NCBI GenBank assembly: GCA_913057205.1
Contig: CAJXNO010000026.1
Coordinates: 1 to 37,473 of the forward strand
Direction of reading: 5' to 3'
Length of the DNA stretch: 37,473 nt
Source of the DNA: an uncultured Flavobacteriales bacterium
Lineage (GTDB): Bacteria > Bacteroidota > Bacteroidia > Flavobacteriales_G > Salibacteraceae
Part shown: positions 1 through 7,314 of the stretch, one piece after another
Layout of the letters: each line of letters starts with the position of its first letter
How positions within the stretch are numbered: the first letter of the stretch is position 1
Made by a program: the position numbers and the translations under genes
The notes under the pieces: generated by a model
What the model was told of the DNA's origin: nothing
Databases searched by the model: none
What the model saw: only the letters and a program-made list of their open reading frames with translations

Positions 1-1867
1 TAGCCTCTCCATCATTGCCGCCGTTACAGCTTACATTCTGATCAACCACTGCAGTTGCGATCAAAGCAGCTGGTTCGGTGATGGTTACTGTTTCGGTATC
101 GGTACACCCGTTGTCATCGGTTACCGTTACGGTGTAGGTTCCTGCTGCTAGACCACTCTCGGTAGCTGCCGTGCCACCAGAGCTCCAGGCGAAGCTGTAA
201 GGAGCTATTCCACCGGTTGCACTTGCCGTTGCTTCACCATCATTGCCACCGAAGCAGCTTACGTTCTGATCGACTACTGCACTTGCTGCTACTGCCGTAG
301 CTGGCTCTGTGATGGTGACGGTTTCGGTATCGGTACAGCCGTTATCATCTGTTACGGTTACCGTGTAGGTTCCTGCTGTTAGGCCGGTTTCTGTTGCTGC
401 TGTTCCACCTGAACTCCATGCGAAGGAGTAAGGTGTGGTTCCACCATTAGCGCTTGCCGTAGCTTCACCATCGTTGCCACCGAAGCAGCTAACGTTCTGA
501 TCCACCACGGCGCTTGCTACCAATAGGGTAGGCTCTGTGATGGTGACGGTCTCTGTATCGGTACAGCCGTTGTCATCGGTGATGGTTACCGTGTAGGTTC
601 CGGCTGCAAGGCCGGTCTCGGTGGCTGCTGTTCCACCAGAGCTCCATACGAAGCTGTAAGGTGTGGTTCCACCCGTTGCACTTGCGGTTGCTTCTCCATC
701 TGCCCCGCCGTTACAGCTGACGTTCTGATCTACTACTGCACTAGCCACCAATAGGGCAGGCTCGGTGAGTGTTGTTGTTTCTGTTCCCGTACAGCCCGAA
801 TTGTCGGTGATGGTTACCGTATACGTTCCTGCACCGATACCTGAAATACTCGCTGTTGTACCACCCGTATTCCACGCAAAGCTGTATGGACCGCCGTTTC
901 CTCCACTGCCTGTTGCAGTGATTGAACCGTCTAAGCTGCTGTTACAGCTCGGTGAAACCGACGTGAAACTAGCGGTTACTGCTGCTGGTTCGGTGATCGT
1001 TACTGTTTCCGTATCGGTACATCCGTTCGCGTCGGTAGCGGTTACGGTATAGGTTCCTGCAGAGAGACCCGTTGCTGTAGCTGTGGTTGAGCCAGAGCTC
1101 CATGCATAGCTGATGGCACCTGTTCCTCCGCTTCCCAAGGCCGTTGCGCTTCCATCATTACCTCCGTTACACGTTACGTTGCTAATTGCGGTAATGGCTA
1201 CGCTAACCGCAGTAGCAGGTTGGGTAATGGTTGCAATGGAAACGGATTGACAGCCATTCGCATCAACCACAGTAACCACGTAAGATCCTGCGCTGAGTCC
1301 AGTTACAGTTGCGCTGTTCCCTCCGTTGCTCCAACTGTAGGTATATCCTGGTGTTCCACCTGAACCTGCTGCTGATGCTGATCCATCGTTTCCACCAAAA
1401 CAGGATACATTGGTGGTTGAAGTAATACTAGAAGTAAGTGCAGAGGTAGGTTGCGTGATCGTTATGTTATCGGTTTCTGTACATCCATTCGCATCGGTAA
1501 CGGTGAGGATGTAGGTTCCTGCTGCCAGTGCAAAGTTGACGTTGTTGGTTGATCCGTTAGACCAATTGTAGGTATACCCAGGGGTACCACCCGTTACGAA
1601 CGCAAATGCGCTTCCTGTGCTGAAACCGCTGCAACCAATGTTGTTGCCTGCAATGGTTATTGAAAGCGCCGTGGGTTCGGTAATTACTAGAGTGCTAGTG
1701 GCGTTGCATGTAGTGCCATCATCCACCGTTACCGTGTAGGTACCTGCCGTAAGGTTGTTGATGGTTGCTGTGGTGCCTCCATTCGACCAACTGTAGGTGT
1801 AAGTCCCACTGCCTCCGGTAGCCGTTGCTGTAATGCTTCCGTCATTGCCGCCGTTGCAACTAACATT
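1..1867 (-). repeat. Tandem array of SprB-type repeats, 225-231 bp units
   Basis: Measured from the Asn codon of each NVSC-like motif (Ser in the fifth unit), units span 1643-1867, 1412-1642, 1181-1411, 956-1180, 725-955, 497-724, 266-496 and 38-265, with a partial ninth at 1-37. Lengths are 225, 231, 231, 225, 231, 228, 231 and 228 bp, always whole codons. The four units nearest the left edge are very similar even at DNA level, while the first five in protein order are more divergent. This is a coding repeat, not a CRISPR. Confidence 0.9.
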
Positions 1868-4375
1868 GGTTTGTGCGGTGGTTACAGATGGACCCGTAGT
1901 AACCGTTACATCGAAGTCAACGGTATCCGAACATCCGTTCAGATCTGTACCAATAACCTCATAGCTTGTAGTAACAGCAGGACTAGCATTTACGGATGCT
2001 CCAGTACTTTGGTTCAGTCCAGTACCTGGAGACCATGCATAGGTATTTGCTCCAGAGGCGGTTATCGTCACTGGCGTGCTGCAATAGAACGGGTTGGTAG
2101 GGGAGATGCTGACGGTTGGAGCCGGTACTACATCAATGGTAACGCTATCTGCATCTGAGAATGCACCACATGCTTGATCGATGAACCGGACATAATAGGT
2201 GGTGGTGGTGGTAGGACTAACGTTCAATGTATAGCCTGAGTCGATTGCTGCGGCAATGGTTGTACCGGAGCTGGATGTAAACCAATAGGGTTTGAAGTCT
2301 GTGTACTCAAACTCCAGCTCTACATAGGCTCTCCATCTGATACCATGGCCGAGTCCGGCTACGTTTACGTTACCGTTCGGTACACCTCTGAAGACGACTA
2401 ATCCGTCATCCGCGTACCCTTCCCATGCTGATATGGATATGGTTGTATGCGCAGAATCCATATTCCGCCAAGCTTGGAAGGTGGTTTGCAATGAGTCGAT
2501 CAACGTAACGTTGTTTTCATCCTGTAGCTTTAAGATCTCAAACTGCGTTGGTTCAAAGTTGATATCACCATGGTAATAGTACTTCACCGCAACGTCTTCC
2601 ACTGGGTTCTTTGGCGGTTCTTGAATTTGAACGGTATCCTGAACAGGACCAATATTGGAGAATAGCGCTCTCGAATAATATTGGAATAGCTTCGTGTTAT
2701 CCGGGAAACCAATACTCAAGGAAACTGTGTCTTGACTGTTATCGCAGATGGTTGTAGAACTCGCGGTGATCGTTGGGGCAGATGGAACCTCTACCGTTCC
2801 TACTTCGGCAGTGACAATTCTGATGATGGTATTGGAAGTGATGGTTACGGTATACGTTCCAGCGGAGAGTCCAGTGATGGTCTGTGTGGTAGCGCTGTTC
2901 GACCAGGAGTAAGTGGCTACTGCATTGCCAAACGCCGCATATGCGGTCAACGAACCGTCTCCTGCGCCGGTGCAGCTTTCATCGGTTACTTCAACGCCAT
3001 TGGAAACAACGATTCGGTCGATGGCGCGGTCGCCGTCATTATTCTGATCTCCACCAAATGTGAGGATGTTGCCCAGTTGTCCTATGATTTGGAAACGCAC
3101 AATGTCACCTTGATATGCAGTGAGGTCTTCACGCATGGTTTGCCAGGCAGTGCTAACGTTTCCGCTTTCTGAGAAGAGGGTGTCCCAAGTAGAGGTTCCA
3201 ACCTCTTGAACCCGCAAGAAAATGCTTCCCATGTGAGCAGCAGTTGCAGCACGCATATGATAACGCATACTGATGTAGGGTGCTCCCGAGCTCGGAATGG
3301 TGTAACAGGGGCTTTCAATAATACCTATGTCGTCATCTCCTAATTGCGGTCCACCGTTGGTGTTGGCTGAGTAGTTTGCTTCCGTGTAGATGTACCGCGA
3401 CCCCTCTGCGGCTCCGGTTGGGCCAGTAGTTGCTGTAGAGGTGGCACCTTGGTGCATCAACCAATCAAAGTCGTCATCTGGTCTATTGAACCATCCACCA
3501 TAACCTGTTTCAAAATCCACCACGTGTGGAAGGTCTGCGATGTTCTGCACACTTGAAACATCAATCGTATAATCCACGAGCTTCTGTACGGCTAGGTTGT
3601 CCGTGATGGTCACGGTATAGGTGCCTGGACTGATGTTTGATTTTGTTCCAACTTGAACACCCGTTTGGGTTGGTCCGCCAGGCCATGCGATGGTGTAGGA
3701 AGGCGTAGAGGAAGCACTGAAGAATGGACGAACCGTAGCCGTACCGTCGTTTCCTAAGCAGGTTTCATCTGTGGTCTCAATACCTGTAGAAACAAAAAGA
3801 TTGTCAATGGCTCGGTCGCCTCGCCATGCATTTCCACTTGATCCTGTTTCACCTAAGAAGGTGAGTCTTACGCTCTGTCCGCTGTAATCGCTGAGGTCTA
3901 CGGTATCTGCCAACCATGCGCTTCCTTGGTTGCCAAAACGACTCCATAGTGTATCATAAGTTCCCGTTGCATCTACGTCAGCCAACAGATATAGGCTGCC
4001 CATATCTGTGTTGTTCGTGGTGAGCATATGATAGTTGAAGGCGATGTAAGGAACACTGTTGCTCGGAAAGCTGAAACAAGGTCCGTCAAGGAACAACAAG
4101 GCGTTCTGAAGACCGGTGGCACCTTGCGATGTTTCCGTATAAACGTAATCTGTTCCGTCAAAGGCAGAGCTAGGTCCTGTCCCTGCCGAAGCAGTTCCAT
4201 TACTGGTTTGTTGCCAACCTGGGTTAGCAATATCTCCGGTCCAGTCACCAAAGCCGTCCTCGAAACTCTCCGTGTAAGGGAAGTTGACGATGGTTGAAGT
4301 ACACTGTGCCTGTGAGGTCTGTCCGATAAAAAGGGCTGCAGATAGGGTGAACAGCGCGCGTATAAGTGTTTGCAT
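1..4375 (-). CDS. Giant secreted SprB-repeat adhesin with MAM-like modules (C-terminus beyond left edge)
   Basis: The minus frame from the ATG at 4375 stays open to base 1, at least 1458 residues. Residues 1-24 look like a signal peptide (MQTLIRALFTLSAALF, then Ala-Gln-Cys). Two MAM/jelly-roll-like modules follow at about 25-195 and 285-460; each begins with a FE-type strand (YTESFEDGFGDW; VDFETGYGGW) and ends in GDRAID (residues 186 and 448). Each is followed by a divergent SprB-like module ending GTYTVTIT. A linker with Ig/PKD-like sequence reaches about residue 830. From there eight full SprB repeats and part of a ninth run to the edge, with NVSCNGGNDG and AGTYTVTVTD signatures. SprB of Flavobacterium is a type IX-secreted adhesin moved along the surface during gliding. 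A sorting domain cannot be seen because the C-terminus is missing. Adhesive function is inferred from family resemblance. Confidence 0.85.
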   Translation of the reverse strand, partial: MQTLIRALFTLSAALFIGQTSQAQCTSTIVNFPYTESFEDGFGDWTGDIANPGWQQTSNGTASAGTGPSSAFDGTDYVYTETSQGATGLQNALLFLDGPCFSFPSNSVPYIAFNYHMLTTNNTDMGSLYLLADVDATGTYDTLWSRFGNQGSAWLADTVDLSDYSGQSVRLTFLGETGSSGNAWRGDRAIDNLFVSTGIETTDETCLGNDGTATVRPFFSASSTPSYTIAWPGGPTQTGVQVGTKSNISPGTYTVTITDNLAVQKLVDYTIDVSSVQNIADLPHVVDFETGYGGWFNRPDDDFDWLMHQGATSTATTGPTGAAEGSRYIYTEANYSANTNGGPQLGDDDIGIIESPCYTIPSSGAPYISMRYHMRAATAAHMGSIFLRVQEVGTSTWDTLFSESGNVSTAWQTMREDLTAYQGDIVRFQIIGQLGNILTFGGDQNNDGDRAIDRIVVSNGVEVTDESCTGAGDGSLTAYAAFGNAVATYSWSNSATTQTITGLSAGTYTVTITSNTIIRIVTAEVGTVEVPSAPTITASSTTICDNSQDTVSLSIGFPDNTKLFQYYSRALFSNIGPVQDTVQIQEPPKNPVEDVAVKYYYHGDINFEPTQFEILKLQDENNVTLIDSLQTTFQAWRNMDSAHTTISISAWEGYADDGLVVFRGVPNGNVNVAGLGHGIRWRAYVELEFEYTDFKPYWFTSSSGTTIAAAIDSGYTLNVSPTTTTTYYVRFIDQACGAFSDADSVTIDVVPAPTVSISPTNPFYCSTPVTITASGANTYAWSPGTGLNQSTGASVNASPAVTTSYEVIGTDLNGCSDTVDFDVTVTTGPSVTTAQTNVSCNGGNDGSITATATGGSGTYTYSWSNGGTTATINNLTAGTYTVTVDDGTTCNATSTLVITEPTALSITIAGNNIGCSGFSTGSAFAFVTGGTPGYTYNWSNGSTNNVNFALAAGTYILTVTDANGCTETDNITITQPTSALTSSITSTTNVSCFGGNDGSASAAGSGGTPGYTYSWSNGGNSATVTGLSAGSYVVTVVDANGCQSVSIATITQPATAVSVAITAISNVTCNGGNDGSATALGSGGTGAISYAWSSGSTTATATGLSAGTYTVTATDANGCTDTETVTITEPAAVTASFTSVSPSCNSSLDGSITATGSGGNGGPYSFAWNTGGTTASISGIGAGTYTVTITDNSGCTGTETTTLTEPALLVASAVVDQNVSCNGGADGEATASATGGTTPYSFVWSSGGTAATETGLAAGTYTVTITDDNGCTDTETVTITEPTLLVASAVVDQNVSCFGGNDGEATASANGGTTPYSFAWSSGGTAATETGLTAGTYTVTVTDDNGCTDTETVTITEPATAVAASAVVDQNVSCFGGNDGEATASATGGIAPYSFAWSSGGTAATESGLAAGTYTVTVTDDNGCTDTETVTITEPAALIATAVVDQNVSCNGGNDGEA

Positions 4376-4479
4376 AAGCAGGTTCAGAAATTCACATTGG
4401 TTTGTTAACAAAGATTGTCAATCATCCGTTTCATTACGCGTTTTCTTGTGAATGGTTGCTCCAATGCCACAAAATGCTC

Positions 4480-4525
4480 GATGAGATAACCTCATCAATA
4501 GATGAATACATAATGTCTATAGACA
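4480..4525. promoter_or_regulatory. Dyad-symmetric sites in the adhesin/rpsP divergent intergenic region
   Basis: A 6-bp inverted repeat GATGAG-ATAAC-CTCATC lies at 4480-4496, and a perfect 12-bp palindrome TGTCTATAGACA at 4514-4525. Both sit in the 268-bp gap between the divergent adhesin and rpsP genes, upstream of the likely rpsP promoter. They could be an operator or chance. There is no T-tract, so they are not a terminator. Confidence 0.25.
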
Positions 4526-4555
4526 AGTAGGGTAGAAAATATTTTTTTCATGGAG

Positions 4556-4589
4556 TTGAAAGCTTTTCTCAGAAATAAGTAGATATTTG
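4556..4589 (+). promoter_or_regulatory. Likely Bacteroidota-type promoter of rpsP
   Basis: TTG at 4556-4558 and GATATTTG at 4582-4589 (7 of 8 to TANNTTTG), 23 bp apart. This would place transcription start near 4596 and give a leader of about 48 nt before the rpsP ATG at 4644. Confidence 0.4.
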
Positions 4590-4643
4590 CAGCCGCTTTA
4601 ATCAGCCAGTTTTCGCAACGAATCGATTAAAATCAATATATAG

Positions 4644-5318
4644 ATGTCAACACGTATTAGACTTCAGCGCCACGGTAAAAAGGGCAAACCTTTCTTCCAC
4701 ATTGTAGTAGCTGACCAACGAGCAAAGAGAGACGGACGTTTCATCGAGAAGCTCGGAACTTACAACCCGAATACCAATCCTGCCACCATCGACCTCGATT
4801 TTGAGCGTAGCGTGCATTGGGTTTCTGTTGGTGCTCAACCTACAGATACTGCCCGTGCTATTCTTTCGTATCGCGGTGTTTTGATGAAAGAACACTTGCT
4901 TCGCGGTGTGAAGAAGGGAGCCTTGACGCAAGAACAAGCGGAGGCGAAGTTTGAGAAATGGCTCGAAGAGAAGGCTGGAAAGATCGAGAAAAAGAAAGAC
5001 GAGCTTACGAAAGATGCAGAGAAAGAACGTGCAGAACGTTTGGCTGCAGAACGTAAAGTAAGTGAAGAGCGTGCAGCTGCATTGACTCCGCAACCAGAAG
5101 AAGAGGAAGCACCTGCTGAGGAAACAGATACTGAAGAAGCGGCTGAAGCAACTACAGAGGCTCCTACTGAAGAGGTGAAGGAAGAAGCTCCCGCTGAAGA
5201 AGCTCCTGCTGAAGAAGCGAAGGAAGAAGCTCCTGCTGAGGAAGCGAAAGAGGAGGCTCCAGCTGAAGAGGCGAAGGAAGAAGCTCCTGCTGAAGGCGAA
5301 GAAGAGAAGAAGGACTAA
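4644..5318 (+). CDS. rpsP: 30S ribosomal protein S16 with long acidic repeat tail
   Basis: Residues 1 to about 82 are a canonical S16 domain ([20 protein letters not shown], then [12 protein letters not shown] and an [10 protein letters not shown] segment), a 30S assembly protein. The rest is not found in most bacterial S16 proteins: a charged, probably helical segment at about 95-148 (Lys/Glu/Arg-rich) and an extremely acidic Glu-Ala-Pro tail at about 150-224 built on the nonapeptide KEEAPAEEA. At 224 aa it is far longer than the roughly 80-90 aa of E. coli or Bacillus S16. Extended S16 proteins are common in Bacteroidota, but the length of this tail is notable. It is first gene of the rpsP-rimM pair. 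Confidence 0.97.
   Translation: MSTRIRLQRHGKKGKPFFHIVVADQRAKRDGRFIEKLGTYNPNTNPATIDLDFERSVHWVSVGAQPTDTARAILSYRGVLMKEHLLRGVKKGALTQEQAEAKFEKWLEEKAGKIEKKKDELTKDAEKERAERLAAERKVSEERAAALTPQPEEEEAPAEETDTEEAAEATTEAPTEEVKEEAPAEEAPAEEAKEEAPAEEAKEEAPAEEAKEEAPAEGEEEKKD
5178..5303 (+). repeat. In-frame 27-bp repeats encoding KEEAPAEEA in rpsP
   Basis: Three full KEEAPAEEA nonapeptides (residues 179-187, 193-201, 202-210) and a variant fourth unit, with an inserted PAEEA pentapeptide after the first. The DNA units are close to identical and in frame, so copy number may vary by slippage among relatives. Confidence 0.8.
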
Positions 5319-5344
5319 ACTTTCTTCCGATAATCATACTTTCG

Positions 5345-5373
5345 AAACCCTGACCTTAGGTTGGGGTTTTTTT
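5345..5373 (+). terminator. Intrinsic terminator between rpsP and rimM
   Basis: The stem AACCCTGACC (5346-5355) pairs with GGTTGGGGTT (5359-5368) across a TTA loop, with two G-T wobbles, and a run of seven T occupies 5367-5373. The rimM ATG begins at the very next base, 5374. The structure can therefore act as a terminator or attenuator for rpsP and also forms the immediate leader of rimM. Confidence 0.75.
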
Positions 5374-5871
5374 ATGTCAGCATACGTAAACATAGGTTCA
5401 GTCATCAAGCCGCACGGACTCAAAGGAGCCGTGGCGTGCCATGTAGATGCGCTCTACTTTGATGTGTTTCAAGGAGCAGAAATGATTTTTATTGATCACA
5501 GCGGTTCGTTTGTTCCTTATAGTATTTCATCCAATGATGTACTTACAAAAGACCGCTTCAAGGTTCAACTTGCTGGAGTGGATGATCAGTCGGAAGCTGA
5601 ACTCCTTCGTGGAAAGGAGATTTTCTTGCCGGAAGAAGATCTTCCCGAGCATGCTCAGATCGAGTTGGAAGGCTTTATGGTGTACATCAAAAGCCACGGA
5701 GAACTAGGAGTGATCAGTCAGGTGATTGAGCAATCTACACAAGTGCTGATCGAGGTGGAAAAGGATGAACAGACCTGGTTGATTCCTTTCGTAGAAGCCT
5801 TTATCCTGTCGATTGACCCAGAAGAGCAGCGCATCGATATGGAACTTCCGGATGGACTTCTAGACATTTGA
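5374..5871 (+). CDS. rimM: Ribosome maturation factor RimM
   Basis: A 165-aa protein with the RimM order: an N-terminal beta-barrel (YVNIGSVIKPHGLKGAV at 4-20) and a C-terminal PRC-barrel-like half (TWLIPFVEAFILSIDPEEQR near residues 133-152). RimM binds S19 in the 30S head and assists late 16S processing and assembly. The ATG at 5374 is the only start that keeps the conserved N-terminal GSVIKPHGLKG. No purine-rich ribosome-binding site precedes it; it follows directly on the T-tract of the rpsP terminator. Linkage to rpsP is the usual bacterial arrangement. Confidence 0.95.
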   Translation: MSAYVNIGSVIKPHGLKGAVACHVDALYFDVFQGAEMIFIDHSGSFVPYSISSNDVLTKDRFKVQLAGVDDQSEAELLRGKEIFLPEEDLPEHAQIELEGFMVYIKSHGELGVISQVIEQSTQVLIEVEKDEQTWLIPFVEAFILSIDPEEQRIDMELPDGLLDI

Positions 5872-5875
5872 TGGC

Positions 5876-6883
5876 ATGCGGCGTATTCTGACTTCTATCG
5901 TGTTCATCGTTGCCTTATCAAACCTCCTTTTTGCGCAGAAATGGAATGGTTGGATCCTTCAAGCGGAACAAGAGGTCTTGCAAACCAACCATGCGGATGC
6001 CATCAAGGCTACCTCAGCGAATATGGTGGTGTTGACCCCCATTGCCTTGGCTTCTGATATGATACCTAGGTTGGAATGGAATACCGATTGGCAATGGGTT
6101 GGTGAGCGCGATACCGGAATCATCTCTGCTGTCCAAGTACTAAAGCAGCAAGGACTTCGATGTGCGATCAAGCCGCGCTTGGCCATGGAAGGTCCAGGAG
6201 CGGTGGATCAGCTGGAGATGCTTGGTCCGAACGACTGGAAAGTATGGTGGGGAGATTACAGTGCTTATATCTTGCACTTTGCACACATCGCAGATTCGCT
6301 GGATGTAGTATGCTTTGTGATCGGTGATGCGTTGTCAAGCACCATGAAACCCTTGGCTCCAGAGTGGGAAACCTTGATCGACTCCATCCGGAGTTTCTAC
6401 GATGGAACACTGACGTATGCGGCGCACAGTGATCGGTATGAGCAGGTGCCGTTTTGGGATAAGCTCGATGTGATCGGCATCAATGCTCATTACCGATGCG
6501 ATTCCAGCGAAACACCCGACACCCGTATTTTGGAAGCATGCTTTTCTGAGCAAAGGAATGCGCTTGCTGAGTTCTCCAATAGTACTGGTAAACCGGTACT
6601 GTTCACCTCTTTCGGCTTCCGAAGCGTAGATCAAACCGCTTGGGAGTCAGACGCAATGCCGTCTATTCAACATGAACTCTTCTTACATACCAATCCGCTT
6701 GGACAGGTACATGCTTTTCGATCCTTTTTCAAAGTGTTCTGGAAAGAGGAGTGGCTCAGAGGAGGGTGGATTTATAAATGGGAACCTAGACAACCGATAT
6801 TCGCCACAACGGGCAACGGCTATACGCCTCAAGGCAAGGCTGCCTTAGATGTCATCAAGGCGTGGTTCGGGCAATTCCAGTGA
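5876..6883 (+). CDS. Secreted GH113-like protein, probable pseudoenzyme
   Basis: 335 aa with a signal peptide (about 1-20, ending LLFAQ) and a clan GH-A TIM-barrel look. WNGWILQAE, NMVVLTPIA, the strand near residue 96 (CAIKPRLAM), FVIGDALSS (147-155), DVIGINAHY (198-206), PVLFTSFGFRS (240-250) and GGWIYKWEP resemble GH113 beta-mannanase-like proteins. In active GH-A enzymes the acid/base Glu sits at the end of strand 4 (G-x-E or NE) and the nucleophile Glu at the end of strand 7 (T-E-x-G). Here those places read G-D-A (Ala152) and T-S-F-G (Ser245). The likely role is carbohydrate binding or a scaffold rather than hydrolysis; this is an inference. The ATG at 5876 lies 4 bases after rimM, so the genes are probably cotranscribed. 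Confidence 0.7.
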   Translation: MRRILTSIVFIVALSNLLFAQKWNGWILQAEQEVLQTNHADAIKATSANMVVLTPIALASDMIPRLEWNTDWQWVGERDTGIISAVQVLKQQGLRCAIKPRLAMEGPGAVDQLEMLGPNDWKVWWGDYSAYILHFAHIADSLDVVCFVIGDALSSTMKPLAPEWETLIDSIRSFYDGTLTYAAHSDRYEQVPFWDKLDVIGINAHYRCDSSETPDTRILEACFSEQRNALAEFSNSTGKPVLFTSFGFRSVDQTAWESDAMPSIQHELFLHTNPLGQVHAFRSFFKVFWKEEWLRGGWIYKWEPRQPIFATTGNGYTPQGKAALDVIKAWFGQFQ

Positions 6884-6894
6884 ACAGGGGAGGG

Positions 6895-7242
6895 TTAGTC
6901 TTCTTTTCCATTCTCACCGAGCTCATCAAAACTGATGTCGGTGAACTGGTTGTTGAGCTTGTGTTCTAAATGCTCGCTTTGCTCTTTGTTTAGGTCAATG
7001 ATCTTCTTGAAGCTTTCGCCCAGCGCATCGCTGAATTTCTCAAAGTCTTCTTTGTAAAGGAAGATTTTGTGCTTCTGGTAACTCACAGAGCCGTCTTCAT
7101 TGAAGCGCTTCTTGCTCTCGGTGATCGTTAAGTAATAGTCTTTGTTCTTCGTTGAACGAATGTCAAAGAAGTAGGTTCGCTTCCCTGCTCTTACCGCGTT
7201 GGCGTAAATCTCATCACGTCCGTTTGCTCCATTGTCTTCCAT
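6895..7242 (-). CDS. DUF3276 / PUR-alpha-like nucleic-acid-binding protein
   Basis: A 115-aa acidic protein matching the Bacteroidota and spirochete DUF3276 (PUR-family) pattern: RAGKRTYFFDIRSTKNKDYY at about 19-38, then TITESKKRF, KIFLYKEDFEKF and an acidic C-terminal tail. PUR-domain proteins bind single-stranded DNA or RNA; the target here is unknown. It converges on the GH113-like gene with an 11-bp gap and no visible terminator. It has its own promoter upstream. Confidence 0.85.
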   Translation of the reverse strand: MEDNGANGRDEIYANAVRAGKRTYFFDIRSTKNKDYYLTITESKKRFNEDGSVSYQKHKIFLYKEDFEKFSDALGESFKKIIDLNKEQSEHLEHKLNNQFTDISFDELGENGKED

Positions 7243-7283
7243 GCCTCACATCTGTGTTACTCATACCCAAAATAGGACCTAGA

Positions 7284-7312
7284 CAAATCTAAAAAAATAA
7301 TGAAACGACCAA
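7284..7312 (-). promoter_or_regulatory. Promoter of the DUF3276 gene
   Basis: On the minus strand TTG (7312-7310) is followed after 18 bp by TAGATTTG (7291-7284), a full TANNTTTG match. The predicted start site is about 7277, giving a leader of about 35 nt. It lies in the 72-bp gap behind the ABC transporter gene. Confidence 0.6.
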
Positions 7313-7314
7313 GT

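Noticed and set aside
1-1867. CRISPR-like regular repeats
   Set aside because: Units are 225-231 bp with no unique spacers, keep the reading frame and encode SprB repeats.
765-3172. Plus-strand open frames opposite the adhesin
   Set aside because: They are antisense to a continuous minus-strand protein with signal peptide and clear repeats, and their Val/Pro- or Gly/Ser/Arg-rich sequence is the mirror of the repeat codons.
4647-5093. 148-aa minus-strand frame antisense to rpsP
   Set aside because: It lies inside the S16 coding sequence, has no family resemblance and a Phe/Leu/Ser-rich composition expected from the reverse of Glu/Lys codons.
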